A stretch of DNA of 64,000 nt from Prostheceraeus crozeri. Lineage: Eukaryota; Platyhelminthes; Polycladida; Euryleptidae. The position numbers and the translations under genes were made by a program. A model generated the notes under the pieces. The model was given only the letters and a program-made list of their open reading frames with translations, made no database searches and was not told the DNA's origin. Shown piece by piece: positions 11,661 through 24,272 of the stretch. The stretch is from the NCBI GenBank assembly GCA_907163375.1, contig CAJQUW010012890.1, positions 310,001 to 374,000 on the forward strand, written 5' to 3'. The number at the start of each line of letters is the position of its first letter. Within the stretch, counting starts at the first letter, position 1.

Positions 11661-13764
11661 GTGAGTGAAGATAAAGCCTCTAACCAGCCTTCATCCTGCG
11701 CAATATTGGAGTTCACTCGAAGAATAGAACTCAAATGTACCGCAGTTCTGTATTTCTAGTCTTCGAAGCACATTTAAACCAGGGATACGGAGTCCTATCA
11801 TTTTGATAGACTCCGACTCCGGTTGTAAGTCTAGTAAGTAGTGTAAAATATGAAAACTATGTCGGCACATGAACGGCAATTTTCGGTAAAGTTTGTAATT
11901 TCCCTAAATCAGTTGAAAGTGTTTTAAGTCGTAGCGATTCAATAGAGAATTCAATATGAATAATGCAGGGAGGGGGTAGGGGCGTCAAGATTATCTGAAT
12001 TTTTATAAATGATGTGGAAGGAGATATTTGTCAATTTCTTTCAAATTACTCCTTTCTGCTTGTACTTGTCCTTCACAGCAGTTTATCAAACATTCTAATA
12101 CTAGTAGCTATAGACTGAATCAAAATTCCATGTTCTAAAATTGAACTGTTATTAACTGTTCTAAATTCAAATTCTATCATGTCATCTCACCATTTAAGCT
12201 CATGAGATATTTTGAAAATGATGTTCAATTTTCTCTCTTCATCGGAAATAGTATATTTTTCCTCGAACAGGCAATGAAGTATTTTGATCATGTCAATAGT
12301 TGGTCTAAGTGTGGAGTATTCAGATGTTAATGCAAATGACTGCAGGTTTGAACTGTGACATCTTAGGGTCTGATTACTGCTTCATAGCGATATAGAGGTA
12401 GCATTGTTGAGGAAATATTTATTAATGAGACTGAATATTTCCATCAGATTTCGAGGCCAATGGTCATTGCTAGGGGCAAAGTGCTAAGGTTCAACTCACC
12501 AAGAACTCCAGCCTAGACCATGAAGCACAAGGACATTACTATGCGCTGTTTTTTCTTTTTGTTTTTTTGTTTCCGTAAATCCGCTTGGAACGAATTGTAG
12601 TCCCTGTGTAGACCTTCTTGGCCTACTCAATGCGTGCTTCTAATTATATCTAGCGACGGTGACTTGCGCATTTAACACAAATGTAAGCGTGCAAAGACGT
12701 GCATCATCAGTCACTATTGATACTGTGTTGTATCAATGTATTGTTGATATTGGATAGTGTAGTCACAGAGATAAATTGTTTTGTCTGTATTGTTTGGTCT
12801 AGAGATGACATTTTTGAATACTGATGGTCACGCCTAGAACTAGTGCCGAGGGGAAAAAGAAGATCAATTTTTCATTGACCGTATTGCAAATTCAAACCTG
12901 AATTCTGACGAACTAGAGATCATTGACATTGAACGTACACAGTCACTAATTTAGATCGTGAGGACTCGAGCGATGTGAATAATATATTTCCAATTGATGA
13001 ATTTATCACGGAGAAACATTGAGTCAAAGTCAAGTGCTGCTCACGTGGCAGATGGTCAGTCTTCAATGTGACAACGACAGCCCGTGTGTTCCCTAATACA
13101 ACTTTCCTTACGCATTGCGCGCGCTTGACCAATCACGCAAACCAAAGGGAGACATATCTCTCCACATATGTCTACCATTGCATACAAAGGCTGAGATTAG
13201 AATCGCGTCACCTCTAAAAAAACGGCGACAGACGAATCCATCTCTGTGAGTGCAGCATATAGCTATGAAATCACTAGTCTTCATGTCATTGTAGGAACAC
13301 AGTCACGTTCATTTTGATTCGATATGACCACTTTGGGCGCCGGGAATTGCAAGGGACTGGTCCTCCTTGCAACGTGGCTACACAACGTCTCATCAATATA
13401 AATAGTTCTTTCAAGATGCTGTATATGAGAAAAATCTTCGGTTTTTTGGAAGTTGATTTTGGACATTATTATACCAGAAGTGAACACGGTTTTAAGAAGC
13501 TATTGGGAATTCCTACAGTTACCGAAGTAAGCAGAATCTTACGTTGCAGCTCTCAAATATACTGGAAACTACATTGTGGACTGTGGAAATGGGTTCATTA
13601 AATCACTTGTCATTACTATCACCGTTATCTTTCAAATGCAGATCTGGAAATGACTTGAGGATATCCTGAACATATAGACAGCCTGAAAATGAACAGTAAG
13701 AATAGTGTCTATCAGACTATGCTGAGAATTTTCGCAATAATTCTTTAGCGATCAATGATTTTCA
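11661..13764. other. Start of intron 2, mostly unannotated
   Basis: Apart from a short hAT-like hairpin at 11775-11826, no gene or repeat was recognised. A 95-codon open frame at 13314-13601 has no domain signal and lacks exon-like borders. Confidence 0.5.
11775..11826. repeat. hAT-like terminal hairpin (GGAGTC type), copy 1
   Basis: Contains GGAGTCCTATCATTTTGATA followed by GACTCCGACTCC, a small palindrome also found at 17296-17362. There it ends in an inverted CAGGGCTGTGGAGTCGGAGT, which resembles common hAT transposon termini. Probably a solo end or very short MITE. Confidence 0.5.
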
Positions 13765-14441
13765 CTTTGAGGCAGTGTTGGGTACGATTCGATTTTCGCG
13801 CGATTCCGAATCGTGCGACTCAGAGCACGATTAATCGAAAATTGAGCGATTCTGAATATTTTGAGATTCAGTGACTAGAAAGTTAATCTAGCTGGTGGTG
13901 TGGGCGGCCACGTTTTGAGAACGGATTATTGGACTTCACTTCTTTGAGTTAATTGACAGTGACATTCTCTTAAATTGTTGAAGCGTTATTTTATTCTGAA
14001 ACTGAAGAGATCATGACGACGTTTTTCCAAAAAGATGGCACACCACCTCATTGGGGTTCGAAATCAAACGTGAGGATTGGATAGATTGGACGATGTGGTC
14101 CAATCCTATTGCCAGCTAGGAGCCGATATCTGACACCTTATGATTATTTTCTGTCTCTCTAAAAAGAGGCCAACCAACAGCAATGAACTGTCAGAAAAGT
14201 CAACAGAAACAACATTTTTGGATGAAATCAGTGAGGGAAAATTTTAAGCAGAAAGTTTTTCGTGACATGCAATAAATTGGTTGACCTCCATAATATGAGC
14301 CTGGAATGACGCTTAACTTGATTTTTTTAGAAAGGCAAGCTCATGCAAAAATTCTGCTTCTTCCTCTACGGTATGAACGCAATATTAAATTTGTAATACT
14401 AAGAGTAAAGGAGAGGAAATGTGCCTTGACTGTTCATGAAA

Positions 14442-14636
14442 TTGAAAATTGTTTTGAAAGAAAGTCAAGTAATTTATTGTAAATTCGTACAAAAGGTTGG
14501 TCAATATATTTCGACTATTTATACCACAGCCGGATTTCTTGATAATGGCTATGGTATAAATAGTTGAAATATATTGACCAACCTTTTTTACGAATTTACA
14601 ATAAATTACTTGACTTTCTTTCAAAACAATTTTCAA
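14442..14636. repeat. Long near-perfect hairpin, 85-bp stem
   Basis: Left arm 14442-14526 and right arm 14552-14636 are inverse copies with about two mismatches, around a 25-base loop. It begins TTGAAAATTGTTTTGAAAGA. High arm identity implies a recent origin or ongoing arm homogenisation. It could be a small foldback element; if transcribed it would form a long double-stranded RNA. Confidence 0.9.
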
Positions 14637-15269
14637 CTGCGAGTAATACTTAACGAGAAATCTTGATTTGAAACCCGATTAGGACTTTTGAGTCACCCTG
14701 TACATCATGTGCTTGCACTATGAAGTATATTATTAATATTTTTATTTCTGAGTTTTGGTTCTTTCGGTTTTTATCAATCATATTTTTCGAACATGGCTTT
14801 AAGAGTGTATGTATTTGTCGTTTCTTCTATTAGTCCTGAAATAAGCATAATTATGCATCAATTAAATCAAATTATTAGGCTTATAACGTTCACAAAACAT
14901 TAGCAAATGTAATAGAGAGGCGTCCTCAGACTTGAACAATTTTCAGCACAAAAATTCCGCTACAGTCTTAGACACTGCATTTCGCCTTACAAAGATTCGT
15001 CAGCACGGATGGTAATGGCCCAGACCAGCCTAAAATATCTAGAACTGGAACTCTAAGATCTTTATGATTATCGGCATTCGACATAGCATTCGGAATTGCA
15101 CGACATAGCCAGGATAGATAAACACAGAGCAGCCGGTTGTAGTCCTTCAGCTTGCTCACAATTCCGAGCCTAAATGACGAGCCCTTGTGGGGAGAAAGCC
15201 GCAGCGTGTACTGTACTGCTGCCATGGAATTATTGTGTTTAGATAATTCAAGTCTAAGGACACATTTCT

Positions 15270-16203
15270 CCCGCATATCTTCTAATATACACCGGATCTC
15301 TAATATACGCCGGATCTCTAATAGACGCCGGATCTCTAATAGACGCCGGATCTGTAATAGACGCCGGATCTCTAATATACGCCGGATCTGTAATAGACGC
15401 CGGATCTCTAATAGACGCCGGATCTGTAATATACGCCGGATCTCTAATAGACGCCGGGTCTCTTCTAGTATACGCCGGATCTCTAGTAGACGCCGGGTCT
15501 GCAGCAGATATCCGATTTTGAGGTCTCGATACGCCTACACATGGACTGGCCTACACGAGAGCAATAATCAGCAGCACATTCTCTGATCTCAACTAAGTGC
15601 TTGCATCATTGTTTTGCATGGATTTCTTCGATCGAAGAGAAGAGCTCGAGGGAAGTTCTGATAAAATCAGCCAGTCATGAAATAGTACGTTTGACTGTTG
15701 TGCTAACGGCACAAGCTGATGGCACAAAATTTTAAACCATACATTATTATCCCAAGAATAAGACCCATCAAAGAACTGGAAATATTGACTGGTGTTGTGT
15801 GTGCCTACGAAAATAAAAGCTGGATGGATGACTCTCTGACTATTGATTGAACTTGAACTATTGATTGAACTATGATTGAACTCTCTGACTTGAACCGTTT
15901 CGTTGGCAAATTTTCTTTCTCGAAGAGACTAATGATATGGGATTCATTTAGATGTCATTACTCTGAATCAACGAAAGCCCATCTTCGTAAGTTGTCAATG
16001 GCATCAGTGATCACACCAACAATGCTAATAATAGGACCCACTTAATGTATAGCCAACAGTTAATATTTTAAGAAAATACTGACACCTAAATACAATGTTT
16101 CGTCACTGACATGAATTAATAAACGCCGGGTCTCTATTAAACGCCTGGCTAAAATCTTAGGGAAAAAACAGACGCCGGTGCGTTTAATAGAAGATATACG
16201 GTA
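15270..16203. mobile_element. TACCGT-type element, copy 1, with 18-bp array at its left end
   Basis: The right end, read inverted, is TACCGTATATCTTCTATTAA. The left end reads CCGCATATCTTCTAATATAC and differs in its first bases. Interior words such as AATAAACGCCGGGTCTC recur near both ends. It is related to the larger element at 23375-25833 by shared TIR words (TACCGTAT, TCTAATAAACGCCG). No coding sequence; non-autonomous. Confidence 0.6.
15275..15500 (+). repeat. 18-bp tandem array, about 12 copies
   Basis: Unit GCCGGATCTCTAATAGAC with T/G and GAC/TAC variants. Because 18 is a multiple of 3, a plus-strand frame stays open and reads as a six-residue RRRISN-like repeat; this is a by-product. 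The unit matches the inner TIR motif of the element it sits in (CTCTAATAAACGCCG). Confidence 0.9.
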
Positions 16204-16731
16204 TTCTATGCCCAGGCGAGCTGGCACTTTGCTATCTTCATAATTAGCAAATCTGCAAGTACAATTACTACCGGATATGTTCATAGTGTGCATGTTAAAC
16301 GTACGAGTAAATCAGGTATTAATACGCATTGTTATTAATTTACTTACATCATTTCAATGTGGAGATATAACATCATTGGGAGCTACTATGCTTGACTGTG
16401 CCTTCACAACATGTATGATTCGTATAAATGGTGTACCTGACCTATGGGAAGTTTTTATGGTTTAATGCTATGAAGAGCTCCCATAGAGATTTCACACAGC
16501 AACTGTGTCTAGCTATTTACATTATATCAGGAACAAGCATCCGCGCATTCAAATTATCTCAAACGATGAAAGAGTGAATAGAAACATTGTATTTACTTTA
16601 TCAAACAAATTTCATTGAGAAGTCACATTGGAAAAGAAATCGCACGATTCCTGGTTATTCAAGAATCGTGCGATTGATCGCGTCGCACGATTAATCGATC
16701 GTGCGGAATCGATTAACTACTCCCGCCAGTG

Positions 16732-19700
16732 CTTGGCGGTAATTTCGCAGATCTGATCTCCAGAGGAATCATGAAATAGGGCCGTGGTCCACTCTTATTG
16801 TTTAATGTCTCGCTTAGCAAATCTTGAAGATGCGAGAGGTCATGCATAGGTTTGACAAACCACATGTTTCAGCCGTTTCGACCACCGCTTGTTGGCTGCG
16901 GATGCTTAGTGTAGACTCCAGTTTTGTAGATCTCATCCAAGCAACTTACTTGCTTGTGTGCAAATATCTAAATATGTTTCAATGGGAGAAAGCTACAAGT
17001 TAGGACCTTCCATGAAACTATCTCCCATTCGCTGCAGTCTAATTGATCAATATGCTGTTATCTAGCTGTATTCCATATACTGTACTTTGCACATAACAAG
17101 CAAAGTTCTCTGACTATTATATTTCATTAATACTCTCGCTACTAATTAGTGTGCTTCAAGAAATCACTTCAATTATGTGTCTGAAAAAGTTTCCACTGTT
17201 GATTCTAGGCCTACTTATGTCTGATACAGACACGAGTTGACTTTATGACAGTTATATTCAGGGATGAGTCACTTGTTTGTTTCATTTTTGGGTTCACATA
17301 CAGGCCGAAGGGTGGAGTCCTATCATTTGATAAGACTCCGACTCCACAGCCCTGATTTTAGCAATTTCTCTTAAAGCCGTGAGAGACAGTTTTCCATTTT
17401 AGTACTGGTTCGAAACTCTAGCTCAGTGTGATGATTGAGAATGACCTTGATTATATTCATTAAAGCATTAAGACAACTTCGATCGCAATGCGGCGGAGGC
17501 ATTTAGCTGATGAAGACTGGTTTTCCATTTTCAAATGCGAAATTTGATGAAATGTTTTGTGAAAAACCATTGGTCTATCTGACAATGCCTTGTCTGACAA
17601 TGACTCTCACCTTATCTTGTTGTGAGAGTTTCAAGATTGGTGTTTGTCATGAACTTAAAACAAAATATTACATCATCAGAGGACGAAGTTTACTTACTGA
17701 GCATTTCAAAACTTTCAAACCTTTGTTCGTAAGATCTGACATCATTGACCTAGATCAGTCAACCGCCGGTTTCTGTGTGGTGAAGTTTTTATTATTTTCT
17801 TTCATAAGTAATCTGCTGGACTTATTGTTCTTCAATCTAAATGATGATGTTGCTGTATTAAGAACTCAGCAAACACACCAGTTTGATAAAGTTTGATCTC
17901 AATTGTGAACTTATTTGTTTTTTAGTTGATCGATTCCAACAAGAGTAAGTTGATATCACGTTTGTATGATTCACATCTCACGTTTGTCTTAATTGACTCA
18001 CAGCGCTCATTTGTTTGATGTTAACGGTTTGGGTTGATTTCTAACAAAATACATGCAGGTGTGATTTTGGTGAAATTTGGATGACTTTCTTCCATCAAGG
18101 ACAGAGAAGCAGCGACTCGTATATTTTAACCCTCATAACACCTTGCAGATTGGATGAACGATCTCAGTATGACTGAAAGTGGGCTGATCATACCCAGAAT
18201 GGAATAATTTTTGTCTCGCCCTTTACTGGGTGCATAGAACAGCACCGTGTAGTTCGAATTCGGTTTTCTTCATCATTTCTGTTCTCCAGAAACATTTTCG
18301 TTTTCAAAACTGTGTAGGCCTATATAACCTTATAAACAGGATTATTGTTCGGAAACATGAATACATATTGTGCAGCAATTTGCGCAAATGCACATCAAAC
18401 TTGGATTATAACACATCCCTGAAAATGTTCAGATACTGCTAGAAGATGCGCAGCATCTTCACGACATTGCATTCCTTTCGGTTGATTTCCGAGATGTTAT
18501 TTTACCAGGTTATTTTGTTTACAAGTTATTCTGTTGTCTGAGATTTTTAGCAAAAAGCGACTTATGAAGACAAATAGCAAAAATCGAAATTTTTCGTAGG
18601 ATCATTTAGGAACCATGAGTGAAATGAATAAATTAACTTTAGATTCGTATCTTCTAGAATCGAATCCCCCAGTATAAATACTCTTACAAGTTAATTGGTA
18701 GCCAATACTTGTGAAAATGATATTTTTATGAAGATAAACAAACTATAGTTTTAGAAAAGCGACGCTAACTTCAGATTTGCTTTCTCCGGCTCAAATTGAC
18801 TAGAAGCAATAGAAATTATGATGAGGTTTAATTGTAAATGTTTTTTAAAAATTGTTTGCTAATTTTGTCAATTTCTTACAATATTCAGGTTATGCTTACA
18901 GTGTAATGTTTTGTATCATTATAGTACCGCTTTTCAACCGGCATGCCTTAGGCGCGAGTCCTTAGACGCCTTAGGTTGTAGGGTTTAGCAAGATGGAGGT
19001 ATTGGGCAAACGCAGGGTTGCGGGTAGACTGGCTCGTTTATGCAGGCTATCCATTTGAGTGTCCTGAATACCAAGTTCACTGCCGCAGCACGTGTCCGAG
19101 CGCGGAATACTTCTCCACGAACAGTCAGTCGATCACTAGGAATAACCACTGATTTACTCAATTATGCCGTGTTAATTGAATGCGCGGACAACGTGTTTTA
19201 ATTTATCAAATCAATGAGAACAAATGTATGAATGTCAGCAATGGTGTCCTGAACGTGTTGTGGACAGCGAAGTGGACTGAAAGAAAAAGTCAATTCAAAT
19301 GGTGATGAATAATAGCAATTCATTGATTGCTTCCTGTAGCTATTTAAGTGAATTGATTGCTTGGCCCAGTTTTTTTGCGGTTCCTAACCACGTGCATGAT
19401 ATCCGTCCGTATTCCCAGATGTCGCTAAAGGTAGCACCAACTTTTCACAAGGATTTTGTTCAAAATCGAAGATCAGCTATTCCTGCAATATCCTTGGCTT
19501 AAAGTTGATACAGACAAATATTTAAAAATTCGAATTCCTTCATTTTCAAAATTCAAGTTTAAATTTGAATTATATTCCTACATACGTGGAATTGAACGTC
19601 ATTCCAACCGGTAAAATGACATTCAGTCGCGCTCCACTGCTGATCGAGTGAGCTTACGCATATTCTGGTCATCATTGAATCGATGTTGATGTATTGGATA

Positions 19701-20419
19701 ATGAGAAATCTTCATCTTGATTCTTTCTTTTAATAAGACTGAACTAGTCAATTTTGGAGCAATTAAATCTTTTTGCTTTTAAATTTCCGGAAGACAGGCT
19801 CATAGTCAAAATCAATATTTAATCATATCATATTCCGTATAATGAATAATGTATAATGAATCATATACTATTTCCGTAGATGAAATCCTTGCTGTCATAA
19901 AGAAAAATTTCAGTATTACATATTTTGAAGCCCCATCACAACAATGGCTTTATCTAAGTTTATCATACACCGATTAAAAAATATGCTGACTATGACAAAA
20001 CAAGAAAGTTCTAAATTAACTTTATTGAATTCCACGCGGTTCAACTGCAGTTATCCCGATATCGAACTTTTTGCGATTGCCTGTTGTGATGGAAATGGAA
20101 GAATTTCTTTACTTTTGTAACCAGCCGAACATTTTTGAGTGAAACGTTTGATTTACAATTCAACAAATAGAGATGGTTTTTGATTTTATCGCGTCAGTTG
20201 CATTCTAGCAAGAACATAAATTAATTTCATAACTTAAGCTAGCTGCATTTTTTAATTTATAAAAATAAGTCGATTGATTTTGGGTTTTCTATAGATCAAG
20301 TAAACACCATATATTACATATAAGTAGGCCGGTCCTACAGATTATTTTTTGTTCACTTAGTGACCAGGCGGGACCGGCGAAGTCGATTATAGTAACAATA
20401 TAATTGTATTGTTAATACT
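16732..20419. other. Intron 2 sequence without recognised gene
   Basis: Contains a small hAT-like hairpin at 17296-17362. A 128-codon open frame at 17510-17896 shows no motif, has AT-rich codon use like its surroundings, and is most likely chance. Nothing else identified. Confidence 0.5.
17296..17362. repeat. hAT-like terminal hairpin (GGAGTC type), copy 2
   Basis: TGGAGTCCTATCATTTGATA then AGACTCCGACTCCACAGCCC. Read inverted, the right side is GGGCTGTGGAGTCGGAGTC, a typical hAT-like terminus. Same family as 11775-11826. Confidence 0.55.
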
Positions 20420-22420
20420 GGGGCTGGCCAAGCGGTAACGGAATTTCATTTTCACTGTTAACATGACTGCAACTCAGTCAATGAAGATTCATTTTTCTTT
20501 TGAAAAGTCATGTGTGACCCTTCGGTAGGCTCTTCAATGACACACAGAAAAGAATATTCGAGAAATTCATTTTCTTCAATGTGTGTCCATAAAACTGCTC
20601 GGTAACAGAATTTCAAAAAGGTAACATCACTTTTACAGGTATATAGCACATGGCTCATAACATGCTGTTCCATTATGAAAATGAGTATATGGTGAATGCC
20701 ATGCCGTTTTAGGGTTTGTAGACAATGTTATCACCAAATATTGTCCTAGTTGTGTTAATTAAATCCATTAATATAATAAAAAAATAATTGGTGCTACATG
20801 GTAACGGAACTTTAAATGCTCATAAAGTCTTATAACGGGATATGACTTCCCTTTTCTAATTTCTATCCTTACTCCTTATTACCACACCCATTTAACTTTC
20901 AAATAATTACATCATAGCTACATGCATAAATAGAAATGTTTCAGGGATTCCCAGCATTCAACAATTTGTGGAAAACAATCAAGGATGCTGATGATATCAT
21001 TTTTTTCATTTCATGTTGCCCAATGGTGGAACAAAATGAATTCATCCCTCTTACTGCAACCTATGAAATTATGTTCATCCACGGCCAACTAGAGGATAGT
21101 TGGCCGTGGTTCATCGTATATTGTCAGTATAATCAGGTAGCACATTAGGCCTACTGATCAAGGTATGGATGTATCAAATAGTCAAATAGACATTCAACTT
21201 GAGAAAATTATCTATTGCACGTGAATACACTTGTGATATATGACTGGGCTTATACACTGGACATTTGCACACACTGATTTATTGGGTGGTAAAAATGCAT
21301 ATCAATTAGTCCTCCCACCCTCACAGCTCTTTTGGGTCCCCTTTTACATTTTTCATGATTAAAAAGCAACCATCTATGTTTATTTTAGAACGTTATTCAT
21401 TACGGATATGATGACATTGACGGGAGCAAGCACTTTGATGTGGGAGTGTATGTTTGAAACATTTGAGATTTAAACGGCTTGATGAATGAATCGCAATCGT
21501 AACTAAGTTTGTTAACATGAATCTCGATAGCATTCAACATGACTACAGGATGCAGTGTTAGCGTGGTCATACAAAAACGTGGTCTTCTCCACAGTAGACG
21601 TTTCTGTGAAATTGGACGTTGGTCCTCATATTAAGGGTGCAGATGCTGAGCGAATGTACTTTAGGCAGTAGAAATAGAGACAGCAGCTGAATATTTGAAC
21701 TTAACTTAAACACAAATCCTACCTAGATATTCACCGCTTTGTGCATTTAATGTTGGACTAAGGAGTATAAGTGCCTACAGGAGACCTGAAGATTCCCACC
21801 TCACCCTGCACGATTATTTTAATCTTGACAATCTGTAAATCATATATTTCCACTGATGACTAACGTCAGAAATTATTCAGTAGTAGGCTATGTACCTACG
21901 TTACGCATAGTTACACAGACAGCAATGCATCCTTAATCATAGAGTTACATCATCTATATTTATTTGTTTTATTGTTACCTCAAATAACTTAATAATTTTG
22001 CTTTCCTAAATCAACAAAAGTATTGACTCAGTAGACCTACATCTAGGTGATAGCTATTGTTTTGCAATCTCAACCAAGAATGAAATTATCAATTCTGATA
22101 ATAAACGAAAATTCTCGTAGAAAGATGACATGTTAAATGGGTATAGTAATCGGGATAGAAACCAGCGAAAGAGAAGCTTTTATGTGATTTTATGACGATA
22201 AACATGTGAAATTCCGTTACCGGTAACAGAATTTCATAAAAATGTTACCTTATTTAACAATGAAAAATATCAAATTTTCGATAGCTGAATATACAACGTG
22301 TTAACATGCATCAAAACGCTTTCTTTCTGATGAAATTCAGTTACTAACACAAAAATGATTTTGAGTGACAACAAAAACATGGAAAATTTGGTAGCGGAAT
22401 TTCAACTGCATAAATTTAAT
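20420..22420. repeat. Region with repeated GGTAACRGAATTTCA boxes
   Basis: The 15-mer GGTAACGGAATTTCA or close variants occurs near 20431, 20600, 20799, 22219 and 22391 in plus orientation, and near 22203 and 22333 inverted. At 22203-22234 two boxes meet head to head. Clusters at both ends with a plain centre suggest subterminal repeats of a non-autonomous DNA transposon of about 2 kb. I could not define terminal repeats or a target duplication. Confidence 0.55.
21079..21109. repeat. Perfect 12-bp stem hairpin
   Basis: CCACGGCCAACT, a 7-base loop (AGAGGAT), then AGTTGGCCGTGG. It lies between the two box clusters of the preceding region. Confidence 0.85.
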
Positions 22421-22824
22421 TCACCTACAAAAATGGGGTTCAAAGATTTTATGACTATATCACCTGTCATATAATTGCTAAGCATTATCAATTGATTATA
22501 CATCCACAGAGAAATAGATTTCCTCACATGAACATTGATGAAAATCAAGAGCTTGAATATTAGGCTTGATAAGTGACAAACGCGACGTCAAAAACATTTT
22601 TTTTCGCCAAACTTCAAACATCGACTACTATTGAACCACAAAAGATAGGACAAAATGAGACATGTTCTAGGAACTAGAGAATCAGAGCTTTTCAGAAGCA
22701 TGAAGGAGAAAAACATAACTTGAATTTCATTTTTCACTCGAAATGTTGACTTTGACGTAGCTAACTAACCCGTACTATATCAAATCTTTTTCCCTGTTTG
22801 AGGATTCACTAGTTATCTTATTGC

Positions 22825-22990
22825 TGACTTTCCCGTAATAAATCAGTGCTGAATTTCAGCAATATTTTCATGAATGGACTTTCCTGTAATGATTTTTTAG
22901 TTATTTCAGTACTGAATGTCATTGATATCTTCATTAATGGACTTTGTTGTGATGATTCATTAGTAATTTCATTACTATTTTTTCCTGAAA
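22825..22990 (+). repeat. Degenerate 50-65 bp tandem repeat, about 3 copies
   Basis: Repeats of GACTTTCCYGTAATGAT... followed by TCAGTACTGAATTTCA and ending TTCATGAATG. Copies differ by substitutions and indels. Confidence 0.6.
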
Positions 22991-23005
22991 ATCCGTAGAT
23001 TCATT

Positions 23006-23153
23006 AGGCCTCAGCCACACTGAAAGCAAAGCAAGCAAGAGCGTCCCGAGCAAACGTATCTCCGCAAGCTATCAATCGCTCTCGTTTGCTTTGCTCGCAG
23101 TGTGGCAGTCTACAACTGCTGTAATGATGACTTTATATTTGCTGCTGAGGCCT
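23006..23153. mobile_element. Short MITE with AGGCCTCAGC ends
   Basis: AGGCCTCAGC at 23006-23015 and its inverse GCTGAGGCCT at 23144-23153. Inside, CAGCCACACTG with AAAGCAAAGCAAGCAAGAGCG is mirrored by CGCTCTCGTTTGCTTTGCTCGCAGTGTGGC (given here only as matching blocks). A palindromic non-autonomous element of about 150 bp. Confidence 0.65.
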
Positions 23154-23941
23154 CGGTCATTAATGAAACCGTACATGAATCATTACAGGGAACATGAATG
23201 AATCCTTCTTACTTTTTTGTACGGGTAGACACTAAGCTTACAAAACATGTCTTATTTACAAACTGATCGCTTTCAGAATATTATGATCATCACTGTGCTG
23301 TAGATCTTATTTCATTAGTTGACTACCACTGTAATGATGATGCATGATTATGATCTATAATAATCCAATACAGTTACCGTATTTCCTCTTGTAAACGACT
23401 CCCTCTAATAAACGCCGCACCTCTAATATCAAGAAAATTAGAAGAGATGTATATGTGTAGTACATATCTCTCTAGTATACATCTCTCATACATACTATCT
23501 ATATGTAGTACATATCTCGTCAATTTAGCTAAAAAACAAGGATGTACCGGTGTTATGCTATTCCTATTCTCCATTCACTTATTTCCCCCCGGAAAGTAAA
23601 AAGCTGACATTGATGTTCCGGGCCGGAAGATGAATCGTACAAGGAGATCGAGTCCTGCTTAGGAATGTGACGACAGAAAAGGCGGTGGCATGACAACGAC
23701 TTGATCGAATAAAGTCAGATCTGTTTTTATTCTCAGGGATGAGAACGGTATCGCCCTAAAGAAGGGTGTCAATGGTTGTCACCTTGAGAAATTTGTTGAT
23801 TGACTTTCAAACTTACTTTCCAGTAAATGCATAATTGGATGGCTAATGATTCTGTCTTGAACTGAAGTGATAGCTGCAATGAGAAGGGGGAAAATGAATT
23901 TCCAAAGGGGAAAATATAATAAGGCGAATTCTTGTGTGTAA

Positions 23942-24205
23942 GGGACGAATTCATGCGGTTCTGTCTACATTGGAAGTACAGTGCGTCCCTTACACACAAG
24001 AATTCGAGAGTACTTATTTTACAACAAATCCGCCATCTATGATCACAAGCTCATCTATCATGGCAGCCTCAGCATAGAAATTGTGTCACATGCTAAAGAC
24101 GCAGTAGATCTTCGTCTCAAAGAGGCACTCATAATTAAGACAGCCCAACCTGACCTGAACAGGCGTGATGAAGGACAAGATATCTGTACAGTGGTATATA
24201 CATGA
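23942..24205 (+). pseudogene. GIY-YIG endonuclease domain of a Penelope-like element, partial
   Basis: An open frame of about 88 codons. It contains CGSVYIGSTVRPLHTRIREY, a GIY-YIG signature in which VYIGST supplies the YIG motif and the two arginines follow as usual. Further on come SAIYDHKL and VDLRLKEALIIKTAQPDLNR, the helical C-terminal part with the conserved Glu. In Penelope-like elements this nuclease follows the reverse transcriptase and nicks the target. The RT is missing here, so this is a dead fragment. Confidence 0.82.
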
Positions 24206-24272
24206 CATTTTGATTTTTGAAAACATTTTTATATAGCATTGTACTCCATTTGTAAATCTTTTCTACTCTATA

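Larger units (their letters stand above)
13773..16731. mobile_element. hAT-like non-autonomous element, about 3 kb
   Basis: The left end CAGTGTTGGG and the right end CCCGCCAGTG are imperfect inverted repeats (7 of 10). Both ends are followed inward by clusters of GATTAATCG and GAATCGTGCGATT words, a subterminal pattern common in hAT elements. The flanks CTTTGAGG (13765-13772) and CTTGGCGG (16732-16739) match at 6 of 8 positions, the size expected for a hAT target duplication. No transposase remains. It contains the hairpin at 14442-14636 and the element at 15270-16203. Confidence 0.55.

Noticed and set aside
15152..15586. 144-codon plus-strand frame with RRRISN repeats
   Set aside because: Translation of the 18-bp array; the period is divisible by 3, so the frame stays open without selection.
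17510..17896. 128-codon plus-strand frame as a gene
   Set aside because: No motif, AT-rich codons like the background, no exon borders, within an intron full of similar chance frames.
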